Shown: piece after piece, positions 6,893 through 14,376 of the stretch
Numbering within the stretch: the first letter of the stretch is position 1
How the letters are laid out: each line of letters opens with the position of its first letter
Assembly (NCBI GenBank): GCA_016934135.1
Contig: JAFGTK010000025.1
Location: 1 to 14,618 of the forward strand
Source of the DNA: Deltaproteobacteria bacterium
GTDB taxonomy: Bacteria; Desulfobacterota; Desulfomonilia; UBA1062
Direction: 5' to 3'
DNA: 14,618 nucleotides
The notes under the pieces: model-generated
Seen by the model: only the letters and a program-made list of their open reading frames with translations
Told to the model about the DNA's origin: nothing
Databases searched by the model: none
Translations under genes and position numbers: made by a program

Positions 6893-6920
6893 TTGTTTTT
6901 GCTGAATATTTTAATATACT
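6893..6920 (+). promoter_or_regulatory. Predicted sigma-70-type promoter for the DUF3332 gene
   Basis: TTGTTT (6893-6898), a 16-base spacer, then TATACT (6915-6920), in AT-rich DNA about 40 bases before the start codon. A GAGGAG ribosome site lies just upstream of the ATG at 6960. It begins directly after the flhX stop, so the lipoprotein gene seems to be separately transcribed. Confidence 0.5.
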
Positions 6921-6959
6921 TGTTATGTAGTAAAAACAAATTCCAGTGAGGAGGATAAT

Positions 6960-7484
6960 ATGAAAAAACTCGCAGTATGTCTGGTCATTTTAAGCTTTCT
7001 TGTAACAGGTTGTACCGGTTCTTTTGCCCTTACGAAAAAGGTTCATGAGTTCCACAGATCACAGGAAAACAAGTGGGTTGATGAAGGGATCTTTCTGGTA
7101 TGTGCCATATTCTATATTTACGGCATTGCAACGTTGGCAGATGCAGTCATACTTAACTCCGTAGAATTCTGGACAGGTGACAATCCGATTGCTTCAACAG
7201 GCGGCGACACGAACACGATTGTCAGCAATGGCCAGCACAAGGCTGAAATGAATTTTAACAGAGCTGAGGATACCATACAGATTAAGCCGCAGGGGACTAA
7301 TGCATCATTTACAATGGCAAGGACCGACGAAGGTGTGATTGTCATGGATGCGCTGGGCAATACTATGTACACCTCCGCAAAAGATGCTATGGGAGGCGTA
7401 GGGATCTACGATGCCGATCACAACATGATCAAGTATTTTCCCCCTCAAGAGGTTGCCGATGCACATGTGAATTATATCAGGTAA
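6960..7484 (+). CDS. DUF3332-family lipoprotein
   Basis: The 174-residue product has a lipoprotein signal peptide with lipobox VTGC (Cys18), then the family-typical start TGSFALTKKVHEF. A hydrophobic segment at about 44-66 contains YGIATLADAVILNSVEFW, a hallmark of DUF3332. The rest is a soluble C-terminal part rich in small and polar residues (about 70-174). The function of the family is unknown; the protein should be tethered to the periplasmic side of a membrane, with an extra membrane-embedded helix. The ATG is preceded by GAGGAGGAT. The gene is apparently monocistronic and converges on a TRL-like lipoprotein gene on the other strand. Confidence 0.85.
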   Translation: MKKLAVCLVILSFLVTGCTGSFALTKKVHEFHRSQENKWVDEGIFLVCAIFYIYGIATLADAVILNSVEFWTGDNPIASTGGDTNTIVSNGQHKAEMNFNRAEDTIQIKPQGTNASFTMARTDEGVIVMDALGNTMYTSAKDAMGGVGIYDADHNMIKYFPPQEVADAHVNYIR

Positions 7485-7516
7485 CAAATTGATATAGCAC
7501 TGTTTACAACCCTTGG

Positions 7517-7578
7517 CCCCGGACGCAAAGACTGCTTCGTTCATGGAACATATCGGCTGTAATAGTGTCCGGGGTTTT
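7517..7578 (+). terminator. Possible terminator: 8-bp inverted repeat with T-run after the DUF3332 gene
   Basis: CCCCGGAC (7517-7524) and GTCCGGGG (7567-7574) are perfect inverted repeats, and the second arm is followed by TTTT. The 42-base loop is long for a simple terminator, so it may instead be a structured 3' untranslated region. It lies about 30 bases after the stop. Confidence 0.45.
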
Positions 7579-7870
7579 CATACTGAAATGGCCATCAGAT
7601 AATTATCCGAAATGTATAAAATGCTCATCTGGGAGCTTTTCCGGGCTGATTGTTTAGTTGTTGGCATTTATATGCCTAAAAAATCAGCTGAGGGAAAGTT
7701 GATTGAGTATAAGCCTCTAAATTTGCTGTAACCTTTACTAAAGGGTTGGAGCACGGCTAAGGTTATAGCCTTTGGCCGTGCTATCATTAGATAGGACCCT
7801 TGTCTAATTCATATACCAGCAACCACTTCAATGGCTTTTAGAATCAAGCTCTACTGATATGTACCGGCTG
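7579..7870. other. Non-coding stretch between convergent lipoprotein genes, dense in inverted repeats
   Basis: No credible gene is seen. A bulged hairpin spans 7645-7688: GCTGATT pairs with AATCAGC, TTTA with TAAA and GGCAT with ATGCC, with one mismatch and a 6-base bulge. A small stem occurs at 7731-7747 (AACC...GGTT type). A strong hairpin spans 7750-7782 (AGCACGGC with GCCGTGCT, extended inward). ATTAGA (7786-7791) faces TCTAAT (7803-7808). None carries a clear T-run. The 7750-7782 stem might help end transcription from the TRL-like gene on the - strand. A short frame at 7612-7731 (39 codons) has no ribosome site and is not called. Confidence 0.5.
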
Positions 7871-8182
7871 TTATTGTCCGTATACGACAACTTTATATCT
7901 TCCCAGAATTCCCAAGATGTTTTTAACTTCCCAATCTATATGACTGATCTTAGTAATCCCACCATCATCCATTGCCTCCTGAATACTGGCATCTCCAGTA
8001 GCGACTAATCCGAGCACGCTTATACATTCAGCAGTACCAACCTTCAGGTTTTTTCCGCTTTCCCCTGTTGCTGTAATCGGGAGCTTGAGCTCTGTGTACA
8101 CGACACCCACAGGCACCGGTGTTGCGCAGCCATTGATTAAGAAAAGGGCTGCAACCATAGTAAAGAACATCATCTTTTTCAT
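7871..8182 (-). CDS. TRL-like family lipoprotein
   Basis: The 103-residue product has a lipoprotein signal peptide with lipobox INGC (Cys19), followed by ATPVPVGVVYTELKLPI and a compact domain. The family-typical pieces are KVGTAECISVLGLVATGDAS (about 47-66), a glycine turn DDGGITKISHIDWE and a final strand-rich GRYKVVVYGQ. These match the TRL-like family (named from a tRNA-associated locus protein), whose molecular function is unknown. The start has a strong GGGAGGAA ribosome site. It is transcribed alone on the - strand, converging on the DUF3332 gene. Length is typical of the family. Confidence 0.85.
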   Translation of the reverse strand: MKKMMFFTMVAALFLINGCATPVPVGVVYTELKLPITATGESGKNLKVGTAECISVLGLVATGDASIQEAMDDGGITKISHIDWEVKNILGILGRYKVVVYGQ

Positions 8183-8211
8183 ACTTCCTCCCTGTCTATA
8201 ATATATTTATC

Positions 8212-8240
8212 AATATATTCATCTTAGGAAATACAATCAA
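8212..8240 (-). promoter_or_regulatory. Predicted sigma-70-type promoter of the TRL-like gene
   Basis: Read on the - strand: TTGATT (8240-8235), a 17-base spacer, then TATATT (8217-8212). The start codon follows about 30 bases downstream with GGGAGGAA as ribosome site. Confidence 0.55.
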
Positions 8241-8473
8241 GACCATGTCTTTTATTGTATAACAATTGATGTTTATAGGTATAAGTTATTGTCCTGTGAA
8301 TCCGACATGATACAAAGTTTATTATATCAGTGTATATTACATGGGTTGTTTCCTGAAAAGTTTTCAGTAAGAATGGATCGCTATTATTAAATACCAGGTT
8401 TATTCGTCTATTTGGGGGATGTCTTTCATTCGGCACACTACATTAAGGGGATACCGTGACAGAACAGGTTTCC
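8241..8473. other. Intergenic stretch downstream of ychF and upstream of the TRL-like gene
   Basis: No gene is seen. The only clear structure is a 15-base palindrome, CTGAAAAGTTTTCAG (8353-8367), with 7-base arms around a single G. It is more like a protein-binding site than a terminator, since a 1-base loop cannot form a good hairpin. No clear intrinsic terminator follows ychF. Confidence 0.4.
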
Positions 8474-9565
8474 TTACCGGAAATGTATGACGATTACATC
8501 CTTGTCCCTGATGATGAATTCTTTTCCCTCTGTCAGGACTACACCGGCTTCTTTTGCCTCGTGTATTCCGTTATGGCTGAGGAAATCCTCCAGAGATACA
8601 ACATCGGCCTTGATAAAGCCCTTTTGTATATCAGTGTGAATGAGGCCAGCTGCATCAAGCATGGTGCTGCCTTTTTTCAGGGTCCATGCTGTAAGAACCT
8701 TGCCTACCGGGGTATAGAAGGTGAGCAGATCCAGCATTTCATAACAGGTGCTGATCAGGGTTTCTATTCCGGATCTGACGATTCCGACGGATTCCAGAAA
8801 TTCACTACGCTCTTCGGGTTCAAGCTCGGAGGCCTCAAGCTCGAATTTTGTGCAGACAGGTATTACGTCCACTCCCTTGCCGGCCCCCCATCTCTGCAGA
8901 TCCTCCAGTTCATGTGAGCCTTGAGAAAAATCATCTTCGCTGATATTCGCAACAATAACATAGGGTTTGGCTGTGAGGATGCCCCATGATTTCATAAGGG
9001 CCTGTTCGTATGATAACCCGGTATCAATGATGCACTGACCGTTTGAAAGCGCGGTGTGAAATGCTTCGAGGAGATCCATTTCGGCCTTCGAGATATCTTT
9101 CTTGCCCACCCTGAGGCCTTTTTTTATGGAATCTATCCGTTTTGATACGAGTTCAAGGTCTGCCATGACAAGTTCTGTCAGGATGATTTCCATATCTGAA
9201 ACCGGGTTTATCTCATTGTAAACATGTGCGATATCCTCATCAGTGAAGCATCTGACAACATGAATGATAGCGTCGACACCCCTGATCTGTCCCAGGAACT
9301 GGTTGCCCAGACCTTCTCCTTTGTATGCCCCCTTTACAAGCCCGGCAATATCAAAGAGTTTTAAGGTGGTAGGTGTTATCTTTTCCGGTTTTATGATATC
9401 GGCGATTCTGTTCAGGTTGTCATCCGGAACGGTTACAATACCTATGTTGGGGTCTATGGTGCAGAAGGGATAGTTCTCGGCAGGGGCGTTAGCCCTTGTT
9501 ACAAGATTGAATAAAGTGGATTTCCCTGCATTTGGAAGCCCCACTATGCCACAGTTAAAACCCAT
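8474..9565 (-). CDS. ychF: Obg-family GTPase/ATPase YchF
   Basis: YchF is a widely conserved ribosome-associated P-loop NTPase that prefers ATP in characterised members. The 363-residue protein matches family length. It has the P-loop GLPNAGKST (9-17), NYPFCTI (31-37), DIAGLVKGA (72-80) with GEGLGNQFL, and NISE (207-210) in place of the NKxD guanine-specificity motif, as expected for this ATP-preferring subfamily. A C-terminal TGS domain (about 282-362) starts at FYTPVGKVLTAWTL and ends DVIVIHFR. The start lies 7 bases after the stop of the GAF gene, and no Shine-Dalgarno is visible (the leader reads TACCTTC), so translation probably depends on coupling to the upstream gene. Confidence 0.96.
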   Translation of the reverse strand: MGFNCGIVGLPNAGKSTLFNLVTRANAPAENYPFCTIDPNIGIVTVPDDNLNRIADIIKPEKITPTTLKLFDIAGLVKGAYKGEGLGNQFLGQIRGVDAIIHVVRCFTDEDIAHVYNEINPVSDMEIILTELVMADLELVSKRIDSIKKGLRVGKKDISKAEMDLLEAFHTALSNGQCIIDTGLSYEQALMKSWGILTAKPYVIVANISEDDFSQGSHELEDLQRWGAGKGVDVIPVCTKFELEASELEPEERSEFLESVGIVRSGIETLISTCYEMLDLLTFYTPVGKVLTAWTLKKGSTMLDAAGLIHTDIQKGFIKADVVSLEDFLSHNGIHEAKEAGVVLTEGKEFIIRDKDVIVIHFR

Positions 9566-9572
9566 GAAGGTA

Positions 9573-10067
9573 TTATAAGGTATTTATGTTGGTTCGTGCA
9601 AGAAGAGCTCCTAAAAGTTCAGAGATAGTCGAGGCAATGACCATATCATCCTTTGTGAAACCTCCGCTCGGCTTGTCTGCCAGGTTGAGAACGCCTTTCA
9701 TTTCGCCTGAGTGTTTGATCAGAATGCACATAAATGATTTTGTGTCGTACTTTTCCTTGTTTTGAACCCCTATCTCTTCTTCAATATCCTTGATGATAAT
9801 GGATGCATTGCGGGCTACTACCAGGTTCATGATGCTTTCCTGATCAGATCCGACATGGATGAACGGGTCTTCACCGATGTCAAGATGATTATGTGCCTTT
9901 ATCTCAAGCTCTCCGGATGATGGATTGCGGATAAACAGGGAACAGTAATGCGCGCCGAGAACCTTGGGCAGATGATTTACTACGGCATCGAGCATTCCGG
10001 GTATGTCATCGGCAGTATTGAGTTCTTTGGCAAGATCATAAAGCGTCTCAAGATAAGTGTTGTCCAT
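9573..10067 (-). CDS. GAF-domain protein
   Basis: The 164-residue product is essentially one GAF domain: an N-terminal helix (LETLYDLAKELNTADDIPGM), then LDAVVNHLPKVLGAHYCSLF, a beta-rich centre with LEIKAHNHLDIG, and the closing GVLNLADKPSGGFTKDDM with a terminal helix ending LLGALLART. GAF domains bind small ligands such as nucleotides or sense redox or NO; the ligand here cannot be told. No output domain is attached. The start is taken at 10067, because GGAGG (10077-10073 on the - strand) is correctly spaced for it; an ATG four codons earlier would place that site inside the coding region. It is the first gene of a pair with ychF. Confidence 0.82.
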   Translation of the reverse strand: MDNTYLETLYDLAKELNTADDIPGMLDAVVNHLPKVLGAHYCSLFIRNPSSGELEIKAHNHLDIGEDPFIHVGSDQESIMNLVVARNASIIIKDIEEEIGVQNKEKYDTKSFMCILIKHSGEMKGVLNLADKPSGGFTKDDMVIASTISELLGALLARTNINTL

Positions 10068-10125
10068 TATAACCTCCATTATCTCTCTTTCCTGTATATA
10101 TCGGCGATGGAATGATGATTTATAA

Positions 10126-10155
10126 ACTATACTTGTTCTTTTAGCACTTTATCAA
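10126..10155 (-). promoter_or_regulatory. Predicted sigma-70-type promoter for the GAF-ychF pair
   Basis: On the - strand: TTGATA (10155-10150), an 18-base spacer, TATAGT (10131-10126), about 60 bases before the GAF start codon. It fires divergently from the zapB/zapA promoter about 100 bases away. Confidence 0.5.
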
Positions 10156-10234
10156 GCCCTGATATTGATTCTGGGGAACCAAGGAGAGAAATATAAGGGT
10201 CATCAGAGGATCTATGTCTTGTTGAATTAGATGC

Positions 10235-10265
10235 TTGACTTGGATAGGTGAAGTAGATGTATAAT
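10235..10265 (+). promoter_or_regulatory. Predicted promoter of the zapB-like/zapA operon
   Basis: TTGACT (10235-10240), a 19-base spacer and a perfect TATAAT (10260-10265). The spacer is long for sigma-70, but the -10 box is exact. Transcription would start near 10272, almost at the ATG at 10276; this bears on the start choice for the first gene. Confidence 0.55.
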
Positions 10266-10293
10266 CTATCGATATATGACAAAGGAGTCTTTG

Positions 10294-10506
10294 TTGGAGA
10301 AACTAGACATTCTGGAGAACAAGATATTAGACCTATTGGAACTGGTTGACACACTCAAGAAAAACAATGAGGAGTTAGCCATGACGCTTATAAAAAAGGA
10401 GGAAGATGTTAACGGGTTAAAGCAGGAGATGGAGAATCTCTTGATGGAGAGAGAACAGGTAAGACAAAAGGTTGCACACCTGATAACATGTGTAGAAACG
10501 TTCTAA
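10294..10506 (+). CDS. Small coiled-coil protein, ZapB-like
   Basis: The product (70 residues from TTG 10294, or 76 from ATG 10276) is almost entirely alpha-helical coiled coil, with Leu/Ile at heptad spacing (LEKLDILENKILDLLELVDT and onward) and no membrane segment. Coiled-coil proteins of this size directly before zapA are usually taken as ZapB-type partners that link ZapA to the Z-ring layer; here that is inferred from position and shape. TTG 10294 is preferred because AAAGGAG (10281-10287) lies 6 bases before it and the likely transcript start (about 10272) leaves almost no leader for ATG 10276. The gene precedes zapA by 4 bases. Confidence 0.7.
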   Translation: MEKLDILENKILDLLELVDTLKKNNEELAMTLIKKEEDVNGLKQEMENLLMEREQVRQKVAHLITCVETF

Positions 10507-10510
10507 CATT

Positions 10511-10792
10511 TTGCAGGATATAGTTAACATAAGAATATTAGGGCAGGAATATAAGGTCAAGGCTGGGGGAGATGAAAATCGCATTCAGTCGTTATCGAGA
10601 TATATCAATGAAAAGGTCCTCGATGTTCAACACAGTGGTAATGCTATCTCCACCATGGAGTTGGTGGTGATTGTGATGTTGAGCATGGCCGATGATGTAC
10701 TGAATGTGAAGACGGAATTAAAGACATATAAAGAAACTATAGCAGACAGGATAGATCAGATTATTAGCTACTTGGATGAAGGAACAAAATGA
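10511..10792 (+). CDS. zapA: Cell division protein ZapA
   Basis: ZapA binds and cross-links FtsZ filaments in the early division ring. The 93-residue product has the ZapA N-terminal globular part (IVNIRILGQEYKVKAGGDE, about 4-22), then IQSLSRYINEKV and a hydrophobic helix STMELVVIVMLSMADDVLNV, ending in a C-terminal coiled coil (about 65-93). The start appears to be TTG at 10511, four bases after the upstream stop; no ATG lies between that stop and the conserved N-terminal strand, and no strong ribosome site is seen, suggesting coupling. 6S RNA follows immediately, an order also known in gammaproteobacteria. Confidence 0.9.
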   Translation: MQDIVNIRILGQEYKVKAGGDENRIQSLSRYINEKVLDVQHSGNAISTMELVVIVMLSMADDVLNVKTELKTYKETIADRIDQIISYLDEGTK

Positions 10793-10977
10793 ATGCCCCT
10801 GGGGTGTTCGTGGACCTTATAGTCCCTTTTGAGTCAACATAAGACGAAATAGATCCTGTGTAGGGCTGTGGTGAGCAAGTTCTCCTCAGAGAGAAAAGCC
10901 TTGATGCAGCTCTTTCAGGGTCGGCTTGATAAATATCAGGCTCAAGGAACATGAAGGAACGGCATCATCGGGGGCAA
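10793..10977 (+). ncRNA. ssrS: 6S RNA (SsrS), regulator of RNA polymerase
   Basis: 6S RNA mimics an open promoter and sequesters sigma-70 RNA polymerase. The segment is about 185 bases, the usual length, and sits in the classical position between zapA and 5-formyltetrahydrofolate cyclo-ligase. The ends pair as a closing stem: TGCCCC from 10794 with GGGGCA ending 10976, continuing through GGTGTT against GGCATC. The conserved blocks are GTTCGTGGACC near the 5' end, GGTGAGCA with a following GAGAGAAAAGCCTTGA, and GGCTCAAGGAACATGAAGGA before GGCATC. All have direct counterparts in E. coli 6S RNA. Exact ends are estimates (a few bases). No own promoter is obvious, so processing from the zapA transcript is possible. 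Confidence 0.88.
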
Positions 10978-11025
10978 CCCTTGTAAACCAATATTCTTAC
11001 CTTAAAAATCCTTGACACATGTGAG

Positions 11026-11586
11026 ATGGAAACTAAGGCAACAATCAGGACGGCAATGCTTGCAAGACGTCAGGCCATGGCCTTGAATGAAAAAAAGCAG
11101 TTTGAAGGGTTGATAATAAATCATATTGCAAAGCTGTCACTCTTTCAAAAGGCGAGTGTTGTTTCTTTCTATATGCCCATAAGGGGAGAGGTAGATCTGC
11201 TTCCTTTGTGGCACAGGTATAAAAAGACTGTCCTTTTTCCAAAGGTTTGCGGCAATATGCTTGCCTTCTATCCTGCACAGGATAAGAAAGACCTTGAGCG
11301 GGGATGTTTCGGCATCCTCGAACCCTCGTGTACGGATGCATATAATGTATGCGAGATCGATTTGATAATAGTGCCAGGCATAGTGTTCGATCATGTCGGC
11401 TATCGTCTGGGGTATGGTAAAGGTTATTACGATAGATTGATTAATAATAATCCCGGGGTAACCACCCTGGGTGTATGTTTTGATGAATTCTATGTTGAAC
11501 GTTTACCTGTTGATCCATGGGATGCAAATGTGAACTTGGTAGTAACGCAGACAGGTGTATATAGAACCGAAGGTGAGGTGCGATAA
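11026..11586 (+). CDS. 5-formyltetrahydrofolate cyclo-ligase (5,10-methenyltetrahydrofolate synthetase)
   Basis: The enzyme converts 5-formyl-THF plus ATP to 5,10-methenyl-THF, returning a storage folate to one-carbon metabolism. The 186-residue protein matches the family (YgfA/FAU). It has the N-terminal IRTAMLARRQAM helix, VVSFYMPIRGEVD, and the signature RLGYGKGYYDR (127-137) preceded by VPGIVFDHVG. ATG 11026 is used; its upstream GTGAG is only a weak ribosome site. In E. coli the homologue is cotranscribed with 6S RNA. The stop overlaps the rny start by one base (TAATG). Confidence 0.95.
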   Translation: METKATIRTAMLARRQAMALNEKKQFEGLIINHIAKLSLFQKASVVSFYMPIRGEVDLLPLWHRYKKTVLFPKVCGNMLAFYPAQDKKDLERGCFGILEPSCTDAYNVCEIDLIIVPGIVFDHVGYRLGYGKGYYDRLINNNPGVTTLGVCFDEFYVERLPVDPWDANVNLVVTQTGVYRTEGEVR

Positions 11587-13136
11587 TGGAAATGGTTTTT
11601 ATAATTATTGCCGTATTCGTAGGCTTGGTTGCCGGATACGGAATCAATATTTATATCAGCAGGAAAAAAGAAAGCAGTGCGGAACATGTCTATCAGAAAA
11701 GGATTGAAGAAGCCAATAAAGAGGCTTCCAATATCATTGTCGATTCTCAGCTGGAGGCAAAAGAGATAATCTTTGCTGCAAAATCTCAGAGTGATGCCGA
11801 GGCAAAGGAGCGCCTCAAAGAAGTATCTGCGGCTGAAAAGAGAATTCATCAGAGAGAAGAGATGTTTGATAACAAGCTGTCCCTGCTTGATAAAAGGGAA
11901 CAGGAACTCAAGAAGAACGAACAGTCTTTGAATGACAGGGCCCGTCATGTAGATAACATGAAGACAGAGGTGGAAAAGGCCCGCGAAGAACAGGTTGCAA
12001 AGCTGGAACAGATAAGCGGCATGGATTCGGAACAGGCGAAAAAGGAACTTATGGACTCTTTGGAAAGCGAGGCAAGACATGAAGCTGCAAAGCTTTTAAA
12101 GCAGATATCGGATGAGGCAGAGGCTGAAGCTGATAAAAAGGCGAAGAGGATCCTTTCAACCGCTATTCAAAGATATTCGGCAGATGTTGTGAGCGCCCGT
12201 ACTGTCTCGGTAGTGAATCTTCCCGGTGAAGAGATGAAAGGAAGAATCATCGGAAGGGAAGGGCGGAATATCAGGTCCATAGAAGCGGTTACCGGTGTAG
12301 ATCTTATTATTGATGATACCCCCGATGCTGTCATCGTTTCGAGCTTTGACCCGATAAAGAGGGAGATTGCAAGACTCTCTCTTGAAACCCTGGTTATAGA
12401 CGGCAGGATTCATCCTTCCAGGATAGAAGAGGTTGTTGAAAAGGTCACCAAAGAGGTTAATGACGGGGTCCTGGAGGCAGGCCAGCAGGCTACATTCGAT
12501 GTCGGGGTGCACGGTATCAGTCCTGAGCTGATAAAGCTGGTAGGAAAACTCAAGTATCGCACGAGTTTCTCCCAGAATGTATACCAGCATTCTCTTGAGG
12601 TTGCGCATCTGTGCGGAATTATTGCCGCTGAATTGGGGATAAACCAGAAGATTGCCAAGAGAATAGGGTTGTTGCATGACATAGGCAAGGCTGTTGACCA
12701 TGAAGTGGAGGGATCGCATGCTATTATCGGTGCAGAGATTGCAAAACGCCATGGAGAAGCGACCAAGGTTGTTGAGGCCATAGCATCTCATCATAATGAG
12801 GCGCCGGTTAATTCCGTATATGGTTTTCTGGTTCAGGCTGCAGATTCACTCTCTGCTGCACGTCCGGGCGCAAGACGGGAGATGCTGGAGAATTATATCA
12901 AAAGACTCACGGATCTTGAAGGCATTGCAAATGCCATAAACGGCGTTTCAAAGGCATATGCAGTTCAGGCAGGAAGAGAGATCCGGGTTATGGTTGATGT
13001 AGAAAAGATCAGTGATGAGGATGCAGACTTTCTGGCCAAAGATCTTACAAAACAGATCGAGGAGAAACTTACTTATCCCGGACAGATCAGGGTTGTAGTT
13101 ATCCGTGAGACACGGGCTGTAAGATATGCAAAATGA
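11586..13136 (+). CDS. rny: Ribonuclease Y
   Basis: RNase Y is a membrane-anchored endoribonuclease that starts mRNA decay. The 516 residues show the full family plan: an N-terminal membrane anchor (about 3-25), a long charged coiled coil (about 30-195), a KH RNA-binding domain with GREG (223-226) in MKGRIIGREGRNIRSIE, and an HD metal-dependent phosphohydrolase domain with His335 (QHSLEVAHLCG), the His364-Asp365 pair in LLHDIGKA and SHHNE at 401-405. The C-terminal part ends RETRAVRYAK. GGTGAGGTG gives a good ribosome site inside the end of the preceding gene. Length and motifs are complete, with no sign of damage. Confidence 0.97.
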   Translation: MEMVFIIIAVFVGLVAGYGINIYISRKKESSAEHVYQKRIEEANKEASNIIVDSQLEAKEIIFAAKSQSDAEAKERLKEVSAAEKRIHQREEMFDNKLSLLDKREQELKKNEQSLNDRARHVDNMKTEVEKAREEQVAKLEQISGMDSEQAKKELMDSLESEARHEAAKLLKQISDEAEAEADKKAKRILSTAIQRYSADVVSARTVSVVNLPGEEMKGRIIGREGRNIRSIEAVTGVDLIIDDTPDAVIVSSFDPIKREIARLSLETLVIDGRIHPSRIEEVVEKVTKEVNDGVLEAGQQATFDVGVHGISPELIKLVGKLKYRTSFSQNVYQHSLEVAHLCGIIAAELGINQKIAKRIGLLHDIGKAVDHEVEGSHAIIGAEIAKRHGEATKVVEAIASHHNEAPVNSVYGFLVQAADSLSAARPGARREMLENYIKRLTDLEGIANAINGVSKAYAVQAGREIRVMVDVEKISDEDADFLAKDLTKQIEEKLTYPGQIRVVVIRETRAVRYAK

Positions 13137-13170
13137 GCAGCAGCGAACATAGTGTTAAGGGGGATCCAAA

Positions 13171-14355
13171 GTGATAGAACAACTGAGCGAACTCAAGCGG
13201 GGTATTGTGGATATTGTTTCAGAGGATGAATTGATTGCAAAGCTCAAAAAGAACAGGCCGCTCAGAGTAAAAGTAGGATTCGATCCGACAGCCCCGGACA
13301 TCCATCTCGGGCATACGGTTGTGCTTCAGAAAATGAGACAGTTTCAGGATGCCGGCCATGACGTGATATGTCTCATTGGAGACTTTACGGGTATGATCGG
13401 CGATCCCACCGGGAGGAGCGCGACACGTCCGCCTCTTACACGGGAAGAAGTGCTGGAAAATGCAAGGACATATCAGGAGCAGGTGGTCAAGATCCTGGAT
13501 CCTGAGCGCACCATTATGGCCTTCAATTCCCAGTGGATGGATAATATGGTGGTGACGGATTTTATCAAGCTGACCTCTGTTCAGACAGTTGCGCGTATGC
13601 TGGAAAGGGATGACTTTAAAAAACGATTCACAGGCCAGCAACCCATAAGCATACATGAATTTCTTTATCCGTTTATACAGGGATATGATTCCGTTGCACT
13701 TGAGGCGGATATCGAGCTTGGAGGAACGGATCAGATATTCAACCTTCTTATGGGGAGAGAGGTTCAGAAGGCATACGGGCAGGAGCCCCAGGTTGTCATG
13801 ACGCTTCCTCTTCTGGAAGGGACCGATGGTATTCAGAAGATGAGCAAGTCTTATGGTAACTATGTGGGTGTAGATGACGAACCGGCAGATATGTACGGCA
13901 AGGTTATGTCCATATCAGATGACCTTATGTGGAAATATTATGAGCTGCTCAGCTCTCTGACGATCCCTCAGATCGATCATATGAAGCAGGATGTACAGGC
14001 CGGGTCTCTGCACCCCATGGATGCTAAGATGAAGCTTGCCTACGAGATGGTTGAACGGTTTCATGGAAAAGAAAGTGCCGATTTTGCAGGGGAATCATTC
14101 AAAAAGGTGTTCAAGTCCAGGGCATTGCCCGATGAAATGCCCCATGTTGCCGTTACACTGGAAAAGCCGTGGATCTGCTCGGTCCTCAAGGAGGCAGGCC
14201 TTACCAAGACAACATCTGAAGCTAAAAGGCTTGTGGGCCAGGGGGCTGTTACAGTCAACGAAGAAAAGATTGCTGACCAGGACTGTATACTGACAAAAGG
14301 GACGTATATCATCAAGGTCGGTAAAAGGCGTTTTGCCCGGGTGGAACTGGGATAG
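13171..14355 (+). CDS. tyrS: Tyrosyl-tRNA synthetase
   Basis: TyrS charges tRNA-Tyr with tyrosine. The 394-residue class I synthetase has the HIGH-type motif HLGH (45-48) in FDPTAPDIHLGH, the tyrosine-pocket region GYDSVALEADIELGGTDQ (171-188), KMSKS (223-227) and a C-terminal S4 RNA-binding domain (about 330-394) with GAVTVNEEKI and KVGKRRFARV. The organisation is of the shorter-linker bacterial type. Translation starts at GTG with AAGGGGGATCC upstream; the gap to rny is 34 bases without a terminator, so both are likely on one transcript. No T-box leader is seen in the gap. No clear intrinsic terminator follows the stop. Confidence 0.97.
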   Translation: MIEQLSELKRGIVDIVSEDELIAKLKKNRPLRVKVGFDPTAPDIHLGHTVVLQKMRQFQDAGHDVICLIGDFTGMIGDPTGRSATRPPLTREEVLENARTYQEQVVKILDPERTIMAFNSQWMDNMVVTDFIKLTSVQTVARMLERDDFKKRFTGQQPISIHEFLYPFIQGYDSVALEADIELGGTDQIFNLLMGREVQKAYGQEPQVVMTLPLLEGTDGIQKMSKSYGNYVGVDDEPADMYGKVMSISDDLMWKYYELLSSLTIPQIDHMKQDVQAGSLHPMDAKMKLAYEMVERFHGKESADFAGESFKKVFKSRALPDEMPHVAVTLEKPWICSVLKEAGLTKTTSEAKRLVGQGAVTVNEEKIADQDCILTKGTYIIKVGKRRFARVELG

Positions 14356-14376
14356 CGGATCTAAAGTATGGTGTAG

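Noticed and set aside
7490..7580. Possible c-di-GMP-I (GEMM) riboswitch, because of GGACGCAAAG at 7520-7529
   Set aside because: The GNRA-capped stem that must directly precede this motif, and the second stem with its receptor, cannot be found. No gene starts downstream on the + strand for it to control.
7612..7731. 39-codon frame on the + strand starting MYKMLIWELF
   Set aside because: No ribosome site, no recognisable family, and it runs straight through the strongest hairpins of a non-coding region.
8224..8436. 70-codon open frame on the - strand between ychF and the TRL-like gene
   Set aside because: No clear ribosome site or family resemblance, and it overlaps the TRL-like promoter.
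8456..8917. 153-codon open frame on the + strand
   Set aside because: It lies antisense to the ychF 3' half and resembles no family; it is a by-product of ychF codon use.
10764..10952. 62-codon open frame on the - strand
   Set aside because: It is antisense to the 6S RNA gene, whose structure explains the sequence better.
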